Origin: Clostridiales bacterium
GTDB lineage: Bacteria; Bacillota; Clostridia; Lachnospirales; Lachnospiraceae
Assembly: GCA_018366495.1 (NCBI GenBank)
Contig: JAGZHZ010000009.1
Location: 39,510 to 103,509 of the forward strand
Direction of reading: 5' to 3'
Length of the DNA stretch: 64,000 nucleotides
This document shows positions 16,339 through 24,907 of this stretch, piece by piece (the first letter of the stretch is position 1; each line of letters opens with the position of its first letter). Position numbers and translations under genes: made by a program. The notes below the pieces were generated by a model. That model searched no databases and had not been told where the DNA came from. It saw only the letters and a program-made list of their open reading frames with translations.

Positions 16339-18303
16339 TTGGAAAACTATACCAAGTATAAGTTGAAAGAGCATGACGAGCTGGTATCTTTGCTGGCTGA
16401 TAAAGATAATCTGTTTGTGATTGCTTGTAACAAGTGCTTCAAAGAATTTGAGACCGTTGACGAGCCGGACTGTGATGAGTTTTTAAAACTTGCTGCTGAG
16501 CAGGGAAAAACAGTTACAGGCAGTGCAAAGGTCGATTTTGTGTGTAATAAGGTACAAACTGAGAGAAAAATGCAGGATATGATTCCGGAAGGCACGGAGA
16601 ATGTAGTTGTAATTTCCTGTGGTCTCGGTGTTCAGACAGTTGCAGAATTGTCAGGAAAAGCAACCTATGCAGCAGCAAATACATTGAATTATACAGGTCA
16701 TCATGGTATGGCTCTCACAAAGAAAAGCTGTGATGCATGTGCTCAGTGCTATTTGAACCTCACAGGAGGAATCTGTCCAATCGTTGACTGTTCTAAGAGC
16801 CTTGTAAATGGACAGTGCGGTGGTGCAAAGAATGGCAAATGCGAAGTAAATCCTGAAAAAGATTGTGCATGGGAAAAAATCAATAAAAAACTGGAACAGC
16901 AGGGCCGCCTGAAAGAATTTTTGGCTCAGCCGGTTCAGGTAAGAGATTACTCCAAAACAGATGTTGAAGTGATCAAAAAATATGTAAAAGAAATTCGCGA
17001 AGAGAGATGTGCAGGCTATTATGGCGGTGTTCATCCATCAGAGCATAAGGAGTTCAGCGAGCATCTGGCTCTTCAGAGATTCCCGGAACCTAAGACAGTA
17101 GTGATTCAGATGTCTCAGCATCTTGGAGCACCGGCAAATCCAATCGTGCAGGTTGGCGATAAGGTTAAAGTTGGACAGAAGATCGGTGAAGCAGCAGGAT
17201 TTATCAGCGCACCTGTTCACTCCAGCGTGAGCGGTACAGTTGTTGCGATAGAGCCGCGTATGCATGCTACAAGAGGATGTGAAATGACAGCTGTTGTCAT
17301 TGAATCAGATGGAAAGAATGAGCTGCACGAATCTGTTAAACCTCATAAATCATATGAAGAACTCACACCAGATGAAATCATTGAGATCATCAAAGAGGCA
17401 GGTATTGTCGGTATGGGTGGAGCTGGATTCCCAACATGTGTGAAATTAAAACCAGCAAAACCAGTCGATACGATTCTGTTAAACGGCTGTGAGTGTGAAC
17501 CAATGCTGACAGCAGACCACAGAGTGCTTCTTGAGTTTGCAGACGACATTATCTATGGTCTGAAAGCAATTCTGAAAACAACAGGCGCTGAAAAAGGTCT
17601 GATCGTAATTGAAGATAATAAGCCGGATGCGATTGAACATCTTCAGGCTAAAGTTGCTGATATTGATAATATTGATGTATTTGTTGCTAAAACAAAATAC
17701 CCACAGGGTGCAGAAAAAACTCTGATTAAACGTGTTATGGGAAGAATTGTTCCAAACGGCGGTCTTCCGGCAGACGTAGGCGTTGTGGTAAGCAATATCA
17801 GTACAGTGAAAGCTATTTCTGATGCAATTCAGAAAGGTATGCCATTAATTGAACGTGTTGCCACTGTAACAGGTCCAAAGATCAAAAATCCAGGCAACTT
17901 TATTGTAAAAATCGGTACAAATGTAAAAGAACTGATTGATTACTGCGGCGGTACAACAGAAGAGGATGTTCTGATTAAGATGGGCGGTCCTATGATGGGA
18001 TTTGCTCTTGATGATTTAAATGTTCCGATGATGAAAGGTTCTAACGGTATCATTGCCATTGATACAGATGAAACAGAACCAGTGGCATGTATTAAATGCG
18101 GACGTTGTGTTGATGTCTGTCCGATGGAACTGTCTCCGCTGTATTTTGCAAAATATGCAGATGAGCAGAACTGGCAGGGCATGAAAGACATGAACGTTAT
18201 GAATTGTGTTGAGTGCAGATGTTGTGAATTTATCTGTTCTTCCAAGATTCCGCTTGTATCTAAGATTAAAGCAGGAAAGTTAGCAGTAAGGGAGCTGAAG
18301 TAA
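16339..18303 (+). CDS. rnfC2: MetV-like domain fused to RnfC (RnfC2-type subunit of methylene-THF reductase)
   Basis: 654 residues in two parts. Residues 1 to about 205 match the MetV protein encoded next (both have SCGxGVQT, then CYLNLTGGICPI and CSKSLVNGQCGG). Residues about 225-654 are RnfC-like: an H/SLBB-type start, the NADH/FMN-site motif IVGMGGAGFPTCVKL, KTKYPQGAEKTLI, and two [4Fe-4S] motifs (CIKCGRCVDVCP, CVECRCCEFIC). In acetogens RnfC2 brings electrons from NADH to MetF-MetV, which reduces methylene-THF to methyl-THF. TTG at 16339 is the start, with AAGGAAGGTGAG in front. Comparable RnfC2 subunits may share this two-part layout; I cannot verify it here. The gene leads a three-gene operon. 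Confidence 0.88.
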   Translation: MENYTKYKLKEHDELVSLLADKDNLFVIACNKCFKEFETVDEPDCDEFLKLAAEQGKTVTGSAKVDFVCNKVQTERKMQDMIPEGTENVVVISCGLGVQTVAELSGKATYAAANTLNYTGHHGMALTKKSCDACAQCYLNLTGGICPIVDCSKSLVNGQCGGAKNGKCEVNPEKDCAWEKINKKLEQQGRLKEFLAQPVQVRDYSKTDVEVIKKYVKEIREERCAGYYGGVHPSEHKEFSEHLALQRFPEPKTVVIQMSQHLGAPANPIVQVGDKVKVGQKIGEAAGFISAPVHSSVSGTVVAIEPRMHATRGCEMTAVVIESDGKNELHESVKPHKSYEELTPDEIIEIIKEAGIVGMGGAGFPTCVKLKPAKPVDTILLNGCECEPMLTADHRVLLEFADDIIYGLKAILKTTGAEKGLIVIEDNKPDAIEHLQAKVADIDNIDVFVAKTKYPQGAEKTLIKRVMGRIVPNGGLPADVGVVVSNISTVKAISDAIQKGMPLIERVATVTGPKIKNPGNFIVKIGTNVKELIDYCGGTTEEDVLIKMGGPMMGFALDDLNVPMMKGSNGIIAIDTDETEPVACIKCGRCVDVCPMELSPLYFAKYADEQNWQGMKDMNVMNCVECRCCEFICSSKIPLVSKIKAGKLAVRELK

Positions 18304-18304
18304 T

Positions 18305-18928
18305 ATGTTAATTACCGAATTAAAATCAAAAGAAACAATTGCGTCCCTGGTGGAAGGAAAGAAAGTTTTCATCATTAACTGCCATGGATGTAAGGAAGTT
18401 CATTTTCCGGAAAAAGAAGCAGATGCGCTTCAGAAAGAAATGGCTGCTGCCGGAAATGTAACAGGAATTATGACAAAAGATTACATTTGTAATCCAGAAA
18501 ATATGAAGCTGCGCCTTGAGAAATATAGAAGTCAGGTAGAAGAGGCAGATGTAGTTCTCGTATTCTCCTGCGGTGTAGGTGTACAGACAATCGCTGAATA
18601 TCTGTCAGATAAGAGAGTCTGCGCAGCTTGTGATACATATCCTCTGCCGGGATTTCAGGGTGTTACACCGCTTGAGCATGACTGCAAGCAGTGTGGTGAA
18701 TGTTATCTGAATCTCACTGGCGGAATCTGCCCAATCACTGCCTGCTCCAAGAGTCTTGTCAACGGACAGTGCGGCGGTTCTAAAGATGGGAAATGTGAAG
18801 TAGACAGCAGTATGGAATGTGGCTGGGAACGTATTTACAGACGTCTCGCGCAGATTGGTCGTCTGGATGTGCTGAAATGTCCGGTACAGGTGCGTAATTA
18901 CGCAACAGATGATGAAGTGTCTCAATAA
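18305..18928 (+). CDS. metV: MetV, zinc/Fe-S subunit of methylenetetrahydrofolate reductase
   Basis: 207 residues of the methylenetetrahydrofolate reductase C-terminal family. Cys-rich: NCHGCKEVHF near the start, SCGVGVQT in the middle, and a cluster HDCKQCGECYLNLTGGICPI with further Cys to DGKCE. MetV binds metal or an iron-sulfur cluster and passes electrons to MetF. It begins 1 base after the stop of the RnfC2 fusion, whose N-terminal third is its close paralogue, so a duplication and fusion is likely. No clear separate ribosome binding site is needed with such tight spacing, though AGGGAG lies before it. Confidence 0.9.
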   Translation: MLITELKSKETIASLVEGKKVFIINCHGCKEVHFPEKEADALQKEMAAAGNVTGIMTKDYICNPENMKLRLEKYRSQVEEADVVLVFSCGVGVQTIAEYLSDKRVCAACDTYPLPGFQGVTPLEHDCKQCGECYLNLTGGICPITACSKSLVNGQCGGSKDGKCEVDSSMECGWERIYRRLAQIGRLDVLKCPVQVRNYATDDEVSQ

Positions 18929-18985
18929 AATCTGTAAAAAGAACTGATAGATAATCTAAATTTATAATGATTGGAGCAATGTGAA

Positions 18986-19864
18986 ATGAAAATTACTGAG
19001 TTATTTGATCGTGGTGAATTTGTTGTAACTGCAGAAGTAGGACCGCCGAAAGGGATTCATATTGAACATATTTTAGAGGAAGCAAAAGAATATTTAAGCG
19101 GTATTACCGCTGTCAATGTAACAGATAACCAGTCTTCTGTTATGCGTCTTGGATCTCTTGCAACATGTAAAGCACTGAAAGACGAAGGGCTTACACCAAT
19201 TTTTCAGCTGACATGCCGTGACAGAAACCGTATTGCCCTGCAGTCAGACCTTCTGAGTGCAGCAATGCTCGGAATTGACAATGTTCTTTGTCTGACTGGC
19301 GACCACACAAAGATGGGAGATCATAAAGGTGCAAAACCAGTATTTGATCTGGATTCTGTATCCCTGCTTCATACTGTAAAATTATTAGAGTCAGGTGTTG
19401 ACCTTGGAGGAAATCCACTGGATGGCGAGCCACCAAAATTTGCAAAAGGTGCAGTAGTATCTCCTTGCAGCGATTCTATTGATGCTCAGCTTGCAAAAAT
19501 GGAACGTAAAGTGATGGCAGGCGCTGATTATTTCCAGACACAGGCTGTTTACGAGCCAGAGAAATTCATTGAATTTATGGAAAAAGCAAAACAGTTTGGA
19601 AAACCTGTCCAGGTTGGTATTGTTATTCCTAAGAATGTAGGTATGTGCAGATATATGAACGCTAACGTTGCTGGTATCCATGTGCCGGAATCTATGATTG
19701 ATGAACTGAAAGCAGATAAAGAAAAAACAAAAGCAGGTATTACAGGTGTTGAGATTGCTGCCCGTATTATCAGAGAATGTAAACCATACTGTCAGGGTGT
19801 TCACATCATGGCTCTTGGATGGGAAGCAAAAGTACCAGAAATTTTAAAATTAGCTGGAATCTAA
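18986..19864 (+). CDS. metF: Methylenetetrahydrofolate reductase, MetF
   Basis: 292 residues, normal for MetF. TIM-barrel FAD enzyme: early catalytic Glu in EVGPPKG, TDNQ in AVNVTDNQSSVMR, LTCRDRNRIALQSDLL, CLTGDH, and DYFQTQAVY. It reduces methylene-THF to methyl-THF in the cytoplasm. The ATG at 18986 is preferred because GGAG sits 9 bases before it; an in-frame TTG at 18971 overlaps that site. Gene order RnfC2-MetV-MetF fits the three-subunit enzyme of acetogens, in which MetF needs the other two for NADH. It is closed by a strong hairpin shared with the convergent MATE gene. Confidence 0.93.
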   Translation: MKITELFDRGEFVVTAEVGPPKGIHIEHILEEAKEYLSGITAVNVTDNQSSVMRLGSLATCKALKDEGLTPIFQLTCRDRNRIALQSDLLSAAMLGIDNVLCLTGDHTKMGDHKGAKPVFDLDSVSLLHTVKLLESGVDLGGNPLDGEPPKFAKGAVVSPCSDSIDAQLAKMERKVMAGADYFQTQAVYEPEKFIEFMEKAKQFGKPVQVGIVIPKNVGMCRYMNANVAGIHVPESMIDELKADKEKTKAGITGVEIAARIIRECKPYCQGVHIMALGWEAKVPEILKLAGI

Positions 19865-19937
19865 TTGGTTCATAGAAAATATGATATAAATTTTTAGCCG
19901 GAAAATCTCATGTTTTAGATCGTGGGAAGATGGCATA

Positions 19938-19979
19938 AATAATGGGGTGAGATTTCTTGAAAAATCTCACCCCATTATT
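19938..19979. terminator. Bidirectional terminator between metF and a convergent MATE gene
   Basis: A perfect 18-base stem, 19938-19955 with 19962-19979, loop CTTGAA. The T runs on both sides are weak. Confidence 0.8.
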
Positions 19980-20043
19980 GTAAGGAAATTTTAAGAATTC
20001 GGCGGGAACTCTTGATAACCTGTTGCCAAGCAGTTTACATATA

Positions 20044-21381
20044 TCATATTTTTGAGTATTTACTAGATAAAAAATGCCCGAGACAGAGGAATATCGTTAC
20101 GATAGCAACAACAAATTCTGTCAGCGGATAAGAACACCATACACCTGTCATTTCCCAGAGAGAGGAGAGCAAAAATGCCATTGGAATCAGCACAAAAAAG
20201 CTTCTCAGAAAGGATATAATTTGCGCGGGAACAGGTTTGTTTATGGAGATAAAATAAGTAGAAAATATAATATTAATTCCGATAAACGGGCAGGCTGTAA
20301 AATACAGGCGCAGACCTTTGACAGCATATCCTTGAAGAATCATGTCTCTTTCACTGTTAAATACAGAGACAAAAAGCTGTGCATTCCAGAATATCACACC
20401 ATAAATGACAGCAGACATAAGAAAAGATACGATCAGAGCATACTTTAAAATTTTATGGATACTTTTTGTATCTTGCAAACCGTAATGTTGGCTGATCAAT
20501 GGCTGAATCCCTTGTGACAGGCCGGTATAAAGAGCAATAACAACAAGGGAAATAACAGTGATCACGCCAAAAGCAGCAACACCAGTATTTCCTGTCAGTC
20601 TAAGAATGATAAAATTAAACAGAAACATTACAATGCCGGAAGCTGCTTCTGTTAAAAAAGGCGGGATTCCATTTGTGATAATTTTTTTTACACAAGGCTT
20701 GTCTAACCCTAAATTTAGAAAAGAATTTTTTGAAAAATGGAATTTATTTTTCTTTTTAAAAAAATAGGGTGATAATACCATCATACTGATGACAGGTGAT
20801 AATCCTGTTGCAAATGCAGCGCCAAAAATCCCCATTCGGAATGGAAAAATAAAAATATAATCCAGAACGATATTCGATACACTTCCGACCATCATTGCCG
20901 CCATGGAAAGAGAGGGATTTCCATCATTTCTCACAAAGCACTGCAAAAGATGATTGAGAAGAAATGCCGGAGAAAACAGCATTAAAACTTTTAAATAGAT
21001 ATTAGTAATGGCAAAGACCTGATCGTCTGCACCTAAAAGTTTTACAATTTTATCAGAAAAGAACAATCCTGACAGAAAGAATAAAGCGGAAAACGCAAAT
21101 ACAAGGCAGAGAGCATTTGTGAAAACTTGATTGGCAGATTCATGTTCTTTACGGCTTTTTAAGATAGAATACTGTGTTCCGCCGCCAATTCCAATCATCA
21201 GTCCGATTCCACTAATCAGACAGAAAACAGGGAAAGCAAGGTTTAAAGCAGTAAGACCGTTCGTTCCTGTTTTAATAGACACAAAGAAGGTATCTGCCAG
21301 AGTATAGCAGGAGTAGGCAATCTGGCCCAAAATATTAAAAGATACATATTTGCAAAAACTTTTAAAAATCGGATTGTTCAT
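20044..21381 (-). CDS. MATE-family efflux transporter
   Basis: 445 residues with twelve predicted membrane segments in two MatE repeats. Repeat one has YTLADTFFVSIKTGTNGLTALN and GIGLMIGIGGGTQYSILKS; repeat two has GNTGVAAFGVITVISLV and LSQGIQPLISQHYG. The family exports cationic drugs or metabolites in exchange for Na+ or H+. The start at 21381 is preceded by GGGAGGT. It has its own promoter and a terminator-like hairpin in a very short leader, so expression may be attenuated. A second MATE gene lies upstream in the same direction; they are only distantly alike. Confidence 0.9.
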   Translation of the reverse strand: MNNPIFKSFCKYVSFNILGQIAYSCYTLADTFFVSIKTGTNGLTALNLAFPVFCLISGIGLMIGIGGGTQYSILKSRKEHESANQVFTNALCLVFAFSALFFLSGLFFSDKIVKLLGADDQVFAITNIYLKVLMLFSPAFLLNHLLQCFVRNDGNPSLSMAAMMVGSVSNIVLDYIFIFPFRMGIFGAAFATGLSPVISMMVLSPYFFKKKNKFHFSKNSFLNLGLDKPCVKKIITNGIPPFLTEAASGIVMFLFNFIILRLTGNTGVAAFGVITVISLVVIALYTGLSQGIQPLISQHYGLQDTKSIHKILKYALIVSFLMSAVIYGVIFWNAQLFVSVFNSERDMILQGYAVKGLRLYFTACPFIGINIIFSTYFISINKPVPAQIISFLRSFFVLIPMAFLLSSLWEMTGVWCSYPLTEFVVAIVTIFLCLGHFLSSKYSKI

Positions 21382-21423
21382 ACTGACCTCCCATTATTAT
21401 TTGATTTTTTAGACAACAAAAAA

Positions 21424-21504
21424 CGCCCGAATACAAGTAGCCTTTGTATTCGGACGCGTCTCAAACCGTGAAAATAGAATAACATAATATGGAAAAGAAA
21501 ACAA
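21424..21504 (-). promoter_or_regulatory. Promoter and leader hairpin of the 20044-21381 MATE gene
   Basis: On the minus strand: TTGTTT (21504-21499), 17 bases, TATTCT (21481-21476). Only about 15 bases after the expected start, CGTCCGAATACAA (21456-21444) pairs with TTGTATTCGGGCG (21436-21424), followed by six T. This looks like an intrinsic terminator inside the leader. Confidence 0.7.
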
Positions 21505-21626
21505 CCATATAATTTATAAAATTATTTCATCCTTCTTTTTCTTTCTGTCTACTTTCTCAAAATTTTGCCTTCTTCTTATTATTCTCGTTAAACATTTTAT
21601 AGTAAAGAAGAGTTGTTTACGGGAGG

Positions 21627-22973
21627 TTACGCTTTAATTTGCCGAACATTCGGCGTATTTTTTCGATAGATATAATAAGAAAAAATAGCTGTTACAATCT
21701 CAGAAAATGGGAAAGCCCACCAGACGCCGGATGCACCAAGAAACTTGCTCAAAATAAATGCAGCAGGTATGATGATCACTACATATCTGGCAAGAGAGAT
21801 TAATAGGGACGGCAGACCTTTTCCAAGCCCTTCCAGCGCTCCTGAGGAAGTGACAGAGACGGAAGAAGCGATAAATCCCAGACTGATAATGTGAAGCGCT
21901 GTGACCCCTTTTTGAATGGTCTCACTATTTTCGGTAAATAAAGAAAACAGCTGATCCGGGATAGCCCATGACAAACCAGTTCCGACTACCATAATAATAA
22001 TAGACAGACGCAGAGCAGTAGTATATATTTTGTGAACACGCTGATACTCACCAGCTCCGAAGTTATATCCGACAAGAGGACGGATACCTTGAACAATTCC
22101 ATTTGCACTCAGATAAATAAAAGTTTGAAGCTTATAATATACACCCAGAACTAATACATAAGCGCCGGAATAAACAGCAAGAATGCCGTTTAATGCGGAG
22201 ATCAGAAGGGAAGGAAGCGCCATATTTAAAGATGCCGGAATTCCTACCGCATACATTTTACCTGAGATCCTGCGATCTGGCGCAATAAATTTCCACTGAA
22301 TTTTAAGCGGAATGCACTGAAACAGATAGGTAATAAGGTAGACACAAAGAGAAAGGGTCTGTCCGATTCCTGTAGCCAGCGCAGCTCCTTCAATTCCCAT
22401 TTTGGGGAAAGGTCCGATACCAAAAATCAGAAGAGGATCAAGTATAATATTGGCTGCAAAACCGCAGATCATACTAATCATAGAAATTTTCATTTTTCCA
22501 ACTGACTGAAAGATCTTCTCGAATGAGATACCGAGTGAAATAATAATGGAGAAGGAAAATGCTATGTTGGAATAGCGCAGAGCAAGGGATGTGACTTCTG
22601 CATCAGGAGTAAACATTTTAAGGAAAAATGGCATTCCAACGATAGAAAAAATAGTCATTAAAATTCCGTGAATAACGCTTAAAAACAGGCCCTGCGTTGT
22701 TGCCTGATTTGCCTTTTCCTGTTCATTTGAGCCCATATAATAAGCGATCACAGCATTAATGCCGATTCCGAAGCCAACAGCAATAGCAGTAATAAGATTT
22801 TGGATGGGATAAATTAAAGCTAACGCTGTCATGGCATTTTCACTTACTTTTGCCACAAAATAACTGTCAACGATATTATAAAGAGAATTCACAGCCATTG
22901 AGATGACCATAGGCAGTGACATTGACAGGACAAGAGGCAGGATTTTTTTCTCTTTCATAAAATTTTGATTCAT
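21627..22973 (-). CDS. MATE-family efflux transporter
   Basis: 448 residues, twelve predicted membrane segments. MatE motifs: LYNIVDSYFVAKVSENAMTAL, AVGFGIGINAVIAYYMGSNE, NIILDPLLIFGIGPFPKMGI, and IVQGIRPLVGYNFGAG. The ATG at 22973 is preferred over an in-frame upstream ATG because AAGGAG lies just before it on the minus strand. The family exports drugs or metabolites with Na+ or H+ entry. Like the downstream MATE gene, it has a strong promoter and a hairpin in its leader. The 245 bases between the two genes hold the promoter of the second, so they are separate units. Confidence 0.9.
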   Translation of the reverse strand: MNQNFMKEKKILPLVLSMSLPMVISMAVNSLYNIVDSYFVAKVSENAMTALALIYPIQNLITAIAVGFGIGINAVIAYYMGSNEQEKANQATTQGLFLSVIHGILMTIFSIVGMPFFLKMFTPDAEVTSLALRYSNIAFSFSIIISLGISFEKIFQSVGKMKISMISMICGFAANIILDPLLIFGIGPFPKMGIEGAALATGIGQTLSLCVYLITYLFQCIPLKIQWKFIAPDRRISGKMYAVGIPASLNMALPSLLISALNGILAVYSGAYVLVLGVYYKLQTFIYLSANGIVQGIRPLVGYNFGAGEYQRVHKIYTTALRLSIIIMVVGTGLSWAIPDQLFSLFTENSETIQKGVTALHIISLGFIASSVSVTSSGALEGLGKGLPSLLISLARYVVIIIPAAFILSKFLGASGVWWAFPFSEIVTAIFSYYIYRKNTPNVRQIKA

Positions 22974-23001
22974 TTTATCACTCCTTTTAGACACAATAAA
23001 A

Positions 23002-23115
23002 GCCACACAGTCATAATATAACGACTGTGTGGCGAAAAAAAGATTTCTCCTGAAAAATCCACATCCTGTTACGGTTTTAGATAAACATTATATAATATAA
23101 TAGTAGGAAAGTCAA
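23002..23115 (-). promoter_or_regulatory. Promoter and leader hairpin of the 21627-22973 MATE gene
   Basis: On the minus strand: TTGACT (23115-23110), 17 bases, TATAAT (23092-23087). About 50 bases downstream GCCACACAGTC (23033-23023) pairs with GACTGTGTGGC (23012-23002), an 11-base perfect stem followed by TTTTATTG. A smaller stem GATTT/AAATC lies between the promoter and this hairpin. Confidence 0.75.
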
Positions 23116-23243
23116 TGAATAAAATGTTTGACAAACCTACATAGATAATAAGAAGAAATAAAATTTGAGGAAGAAATAAAAACTTTGGGAAAGTAAACAG
23201 AAAGAAAAAGAATGATAAATAGATAGAGAGTGAGGGAACAATT

Positions 23244-23717
23244 ATGAAACTTCTAATAAAACAAAGAGTATTTTCATGGACAGACACGTATGATATTTAT
23301 GATGAAGCAGGGAAAGTAAAATATTTCGTGAAAGCGGAACTGATGTCTTTAGGACATCGGCTTCATGTATATGATCAGTTTGGACAGGAAATTGGATTAA
23401 TTAAAGAAAAAATTTTGACATTTCTGCCGGCATTTGAGATTGAAGTAAATGGAAAAACAATTGGAAGAATACAGAAAAAATTTACCTTGTTACGTCCGAG
23501 ATATGAGGTGGATTTTCAAGGATGGATGGTAGAAGGTGATATGCTGGGATGGAATTATGACGTATATTCAGAAAATGGCTATATCCTTCATATTTCAAAA
23601 CAGCTTCTGCAATGGGGCGATACATATGTTCTTGATTTTGTAAATCCACAAGATGAATGGATGGCATTGCTTCTGGTTCTTGCGATTGATGCGGCAAACT
23701 GCAGCGATAATAATTGA
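23244..23717 (+). CDS. LURP-one-related (YxjI-like) protein
   Basis: 157 residues built of repeated beta strands, matching the LURP-one/Tubby-like family to which Bacillus YxjI belongs: KLLIKQRVFSWTDTYDIYDE, then KYFVKAELMSLGHRLHVYD, IGLIKEKILTFLPAFEI, and a WMVEGDMLGWNYDV strand pair. The bacterial members have no firmly known function. It is a single-gene unit, divergent from the MATE gene and closed by its own terminator. The ATG follows GAGTGAGGGAAC. Confidence 0.8.
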   Translation: MKLLIKQRVFSWTDTYDIYDEAGKVKYFVKAELMSLGHRLHVYDQFGQEIGLIKEKILTFLPAFEIEVNGKTIGRIQKKFTLLRPRYEVDFQGWMVEGDMLGWNYDVYSENGYILHISKQLLQWGDTYVLDFVNPQDEWMALLLVLAIDAANCSDNN

Positions 23718-23738
23718 GAATAAAAAAATATAGGTTCC

Positions 23739-23785
23739 AAAAGACTCTCTTGAAAGAGGTTTGATCTTTCAGGAGAGTCTTTTTG
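23739..23785 (+). terminator. Terminator after the LURP-one-like gene
   Basis: Stem of about 18 pairs with one G-U, 23739-23757 with 23765-23784, ending in a run of T. Confidence 0.88.
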
Positions 23786-23869
23786 TAACATTATAGGCTT
23801 ACTATATTTTTGACAGAAGCATCAGCGAAAGCAAAAAGAAACGAGGAATACAAAAACCCCCTACAGGGC

Positions 23870-23898
23870 TTGTGATGAAATATTTTCTGTGATAATAT
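23870..23898 (+). promoter_or_regulatory. Promoter of the second nickel/peptide-type ABC operon
   Basis: TTGTGA (23870-23875), 17 bases, TAATAT (23893-23898). No riboswitch was found here, unlike the operon at 6203. Confidence 0.55.
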
Positions 23899-23962
23899 AT
23901 CAAGATAATAATTTTTGAAAGGATTTGATAAAGGTGCAGCAAAAAGGGAAGGAACAAAAAGA

Positions 23963-24907
23963 ATGGGCAGATATATCATAAAAAGACTGATTCAGTTGAT
24001 TCCAATATTAATAGGAATTACTTTTTTATCCTTTGCGATGATGCGTTTAGCTGGCGGGGACGCCGTCACTTATATGTATGAAAATGCAGGAGCTGCCGTA
24101 TCTCAGGAGATTATTGACAAGACAAAAGCAGAATATGGACTGGATCAGCCTTTTCTCGTCCAGTATGCAAAATGGTTTTCGGGAATGATGACGGGGGATA
24201 TGGGAGAGAGTTATGTATCTCACAGAGATGTATATGAGACATTTGTTTCAAAACTGCCAGCGACACTTTTGCTTACGCTTACTTCTATTCTCACAACCAT
24301 TGTAATCGCACTGCCTCTGGGCATTCTCTCAGCAGTAAAACAAAATAAATGGGTGGATTATCTGATTCGTTTTTTCAGTTTTATCGGAAATTCCATGCCC
24401 AATTTTTTCGCTGCACTTGTATTGATGTATTTTTTGGCGATCCAATTAAAAATTCTTCCGGTTGTGACAAATAAAAATCTGGCGCAGAGCATTGTGATGC
24501 CGACACTGACTCTTGCAATCTCGATGGCGGCAAAATATACGAGGCAGATTCGAGCAGCAGTTTTAGAGGAACTGAATAAAGATTATGTGATGGGAGCAAA
24601 AGCCAGAGGCGTGAGAGGGTATATGATTATCTGGAAAAGTGTAATGAGATCCGCAATGCTTACAATCATCACGCTTTTAGCTCTTTCAATCGGAAGCCTT
24701 TTAGGAGGAACGGCAATTGTGGAAAATATTTTTATGTGGGATGGTGTTGGAAAACTGGCTGTAGATGCCATTACAATGCGTGACTATCCAATGATACAGG
24801 CGTATGTGGCATGGATGGCAGTGATTTATGTGTTGGTAAATTTAGTGACGGATCTGGTTTATCATTACTTAGATCCAAGAGTGAGACTTGGAGGTAATGA
24901 GGTATGA
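23963..24907 (+). CDS. ABC importer permease, DppB/NikB-like
   Basis: 314 residues. It has the family N-terminus (MGRYIIKRLIQLIPILIGIT, then MMRLAGGDAV), several membrane helices, the EAA loop MGAKARGVRGYMIIWKSVMR, and the end ITMRDYPMIQAYVAW. The ATG at 23963 is chosen because GGGAAGGA precedes it and homologues begin MxRYIxKR; the frame is open from a TTG at 23915. It forms the pore with the permease encoded next, which overlaps by 4 bases. Distinct in sequence from the permease at 6203. Confidence 0.9.
   Translation: MGRYIIKRLIQLIPILIGITFLSFAMMRLAGGDAVTYMYENAGAAVSQEIIDKTKAEYGLDQPFLVQYAKWFSGMMTGDMGESYVSHRDVYETFVSKLPATLLLTLTSILTTIVIALPLGILSAVKQNKWVDYLIRFFSFIGNSMPNFFAALVLMYFLAIQLKILPVVTNKNLAQSIVMPTLTLAISMAAKYTRQIRAAVLEELNKDYVMGAKARGVRGYMIIWKSVMRSAMLTIITLLALSIGSLLGGTAIVENIFMWDGVGKLAVDAITMRDYPMIQAYVAWMAVIYVLVNLVTDLVYHYLDPRVRLGGNEV

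Noticed and set aside
16339..18303. Frameshift or assembly fusion joining metV and rnfC2
   Set aside because: The frame is continuous, the linker is clean, and a separate metV follows, so a true fusion is more likely.
23116..23243. Promoter for the LURP-one-like gene from TTGACA near 23129
   Set aside because: No -10 element lies at 16-18 bases from it.
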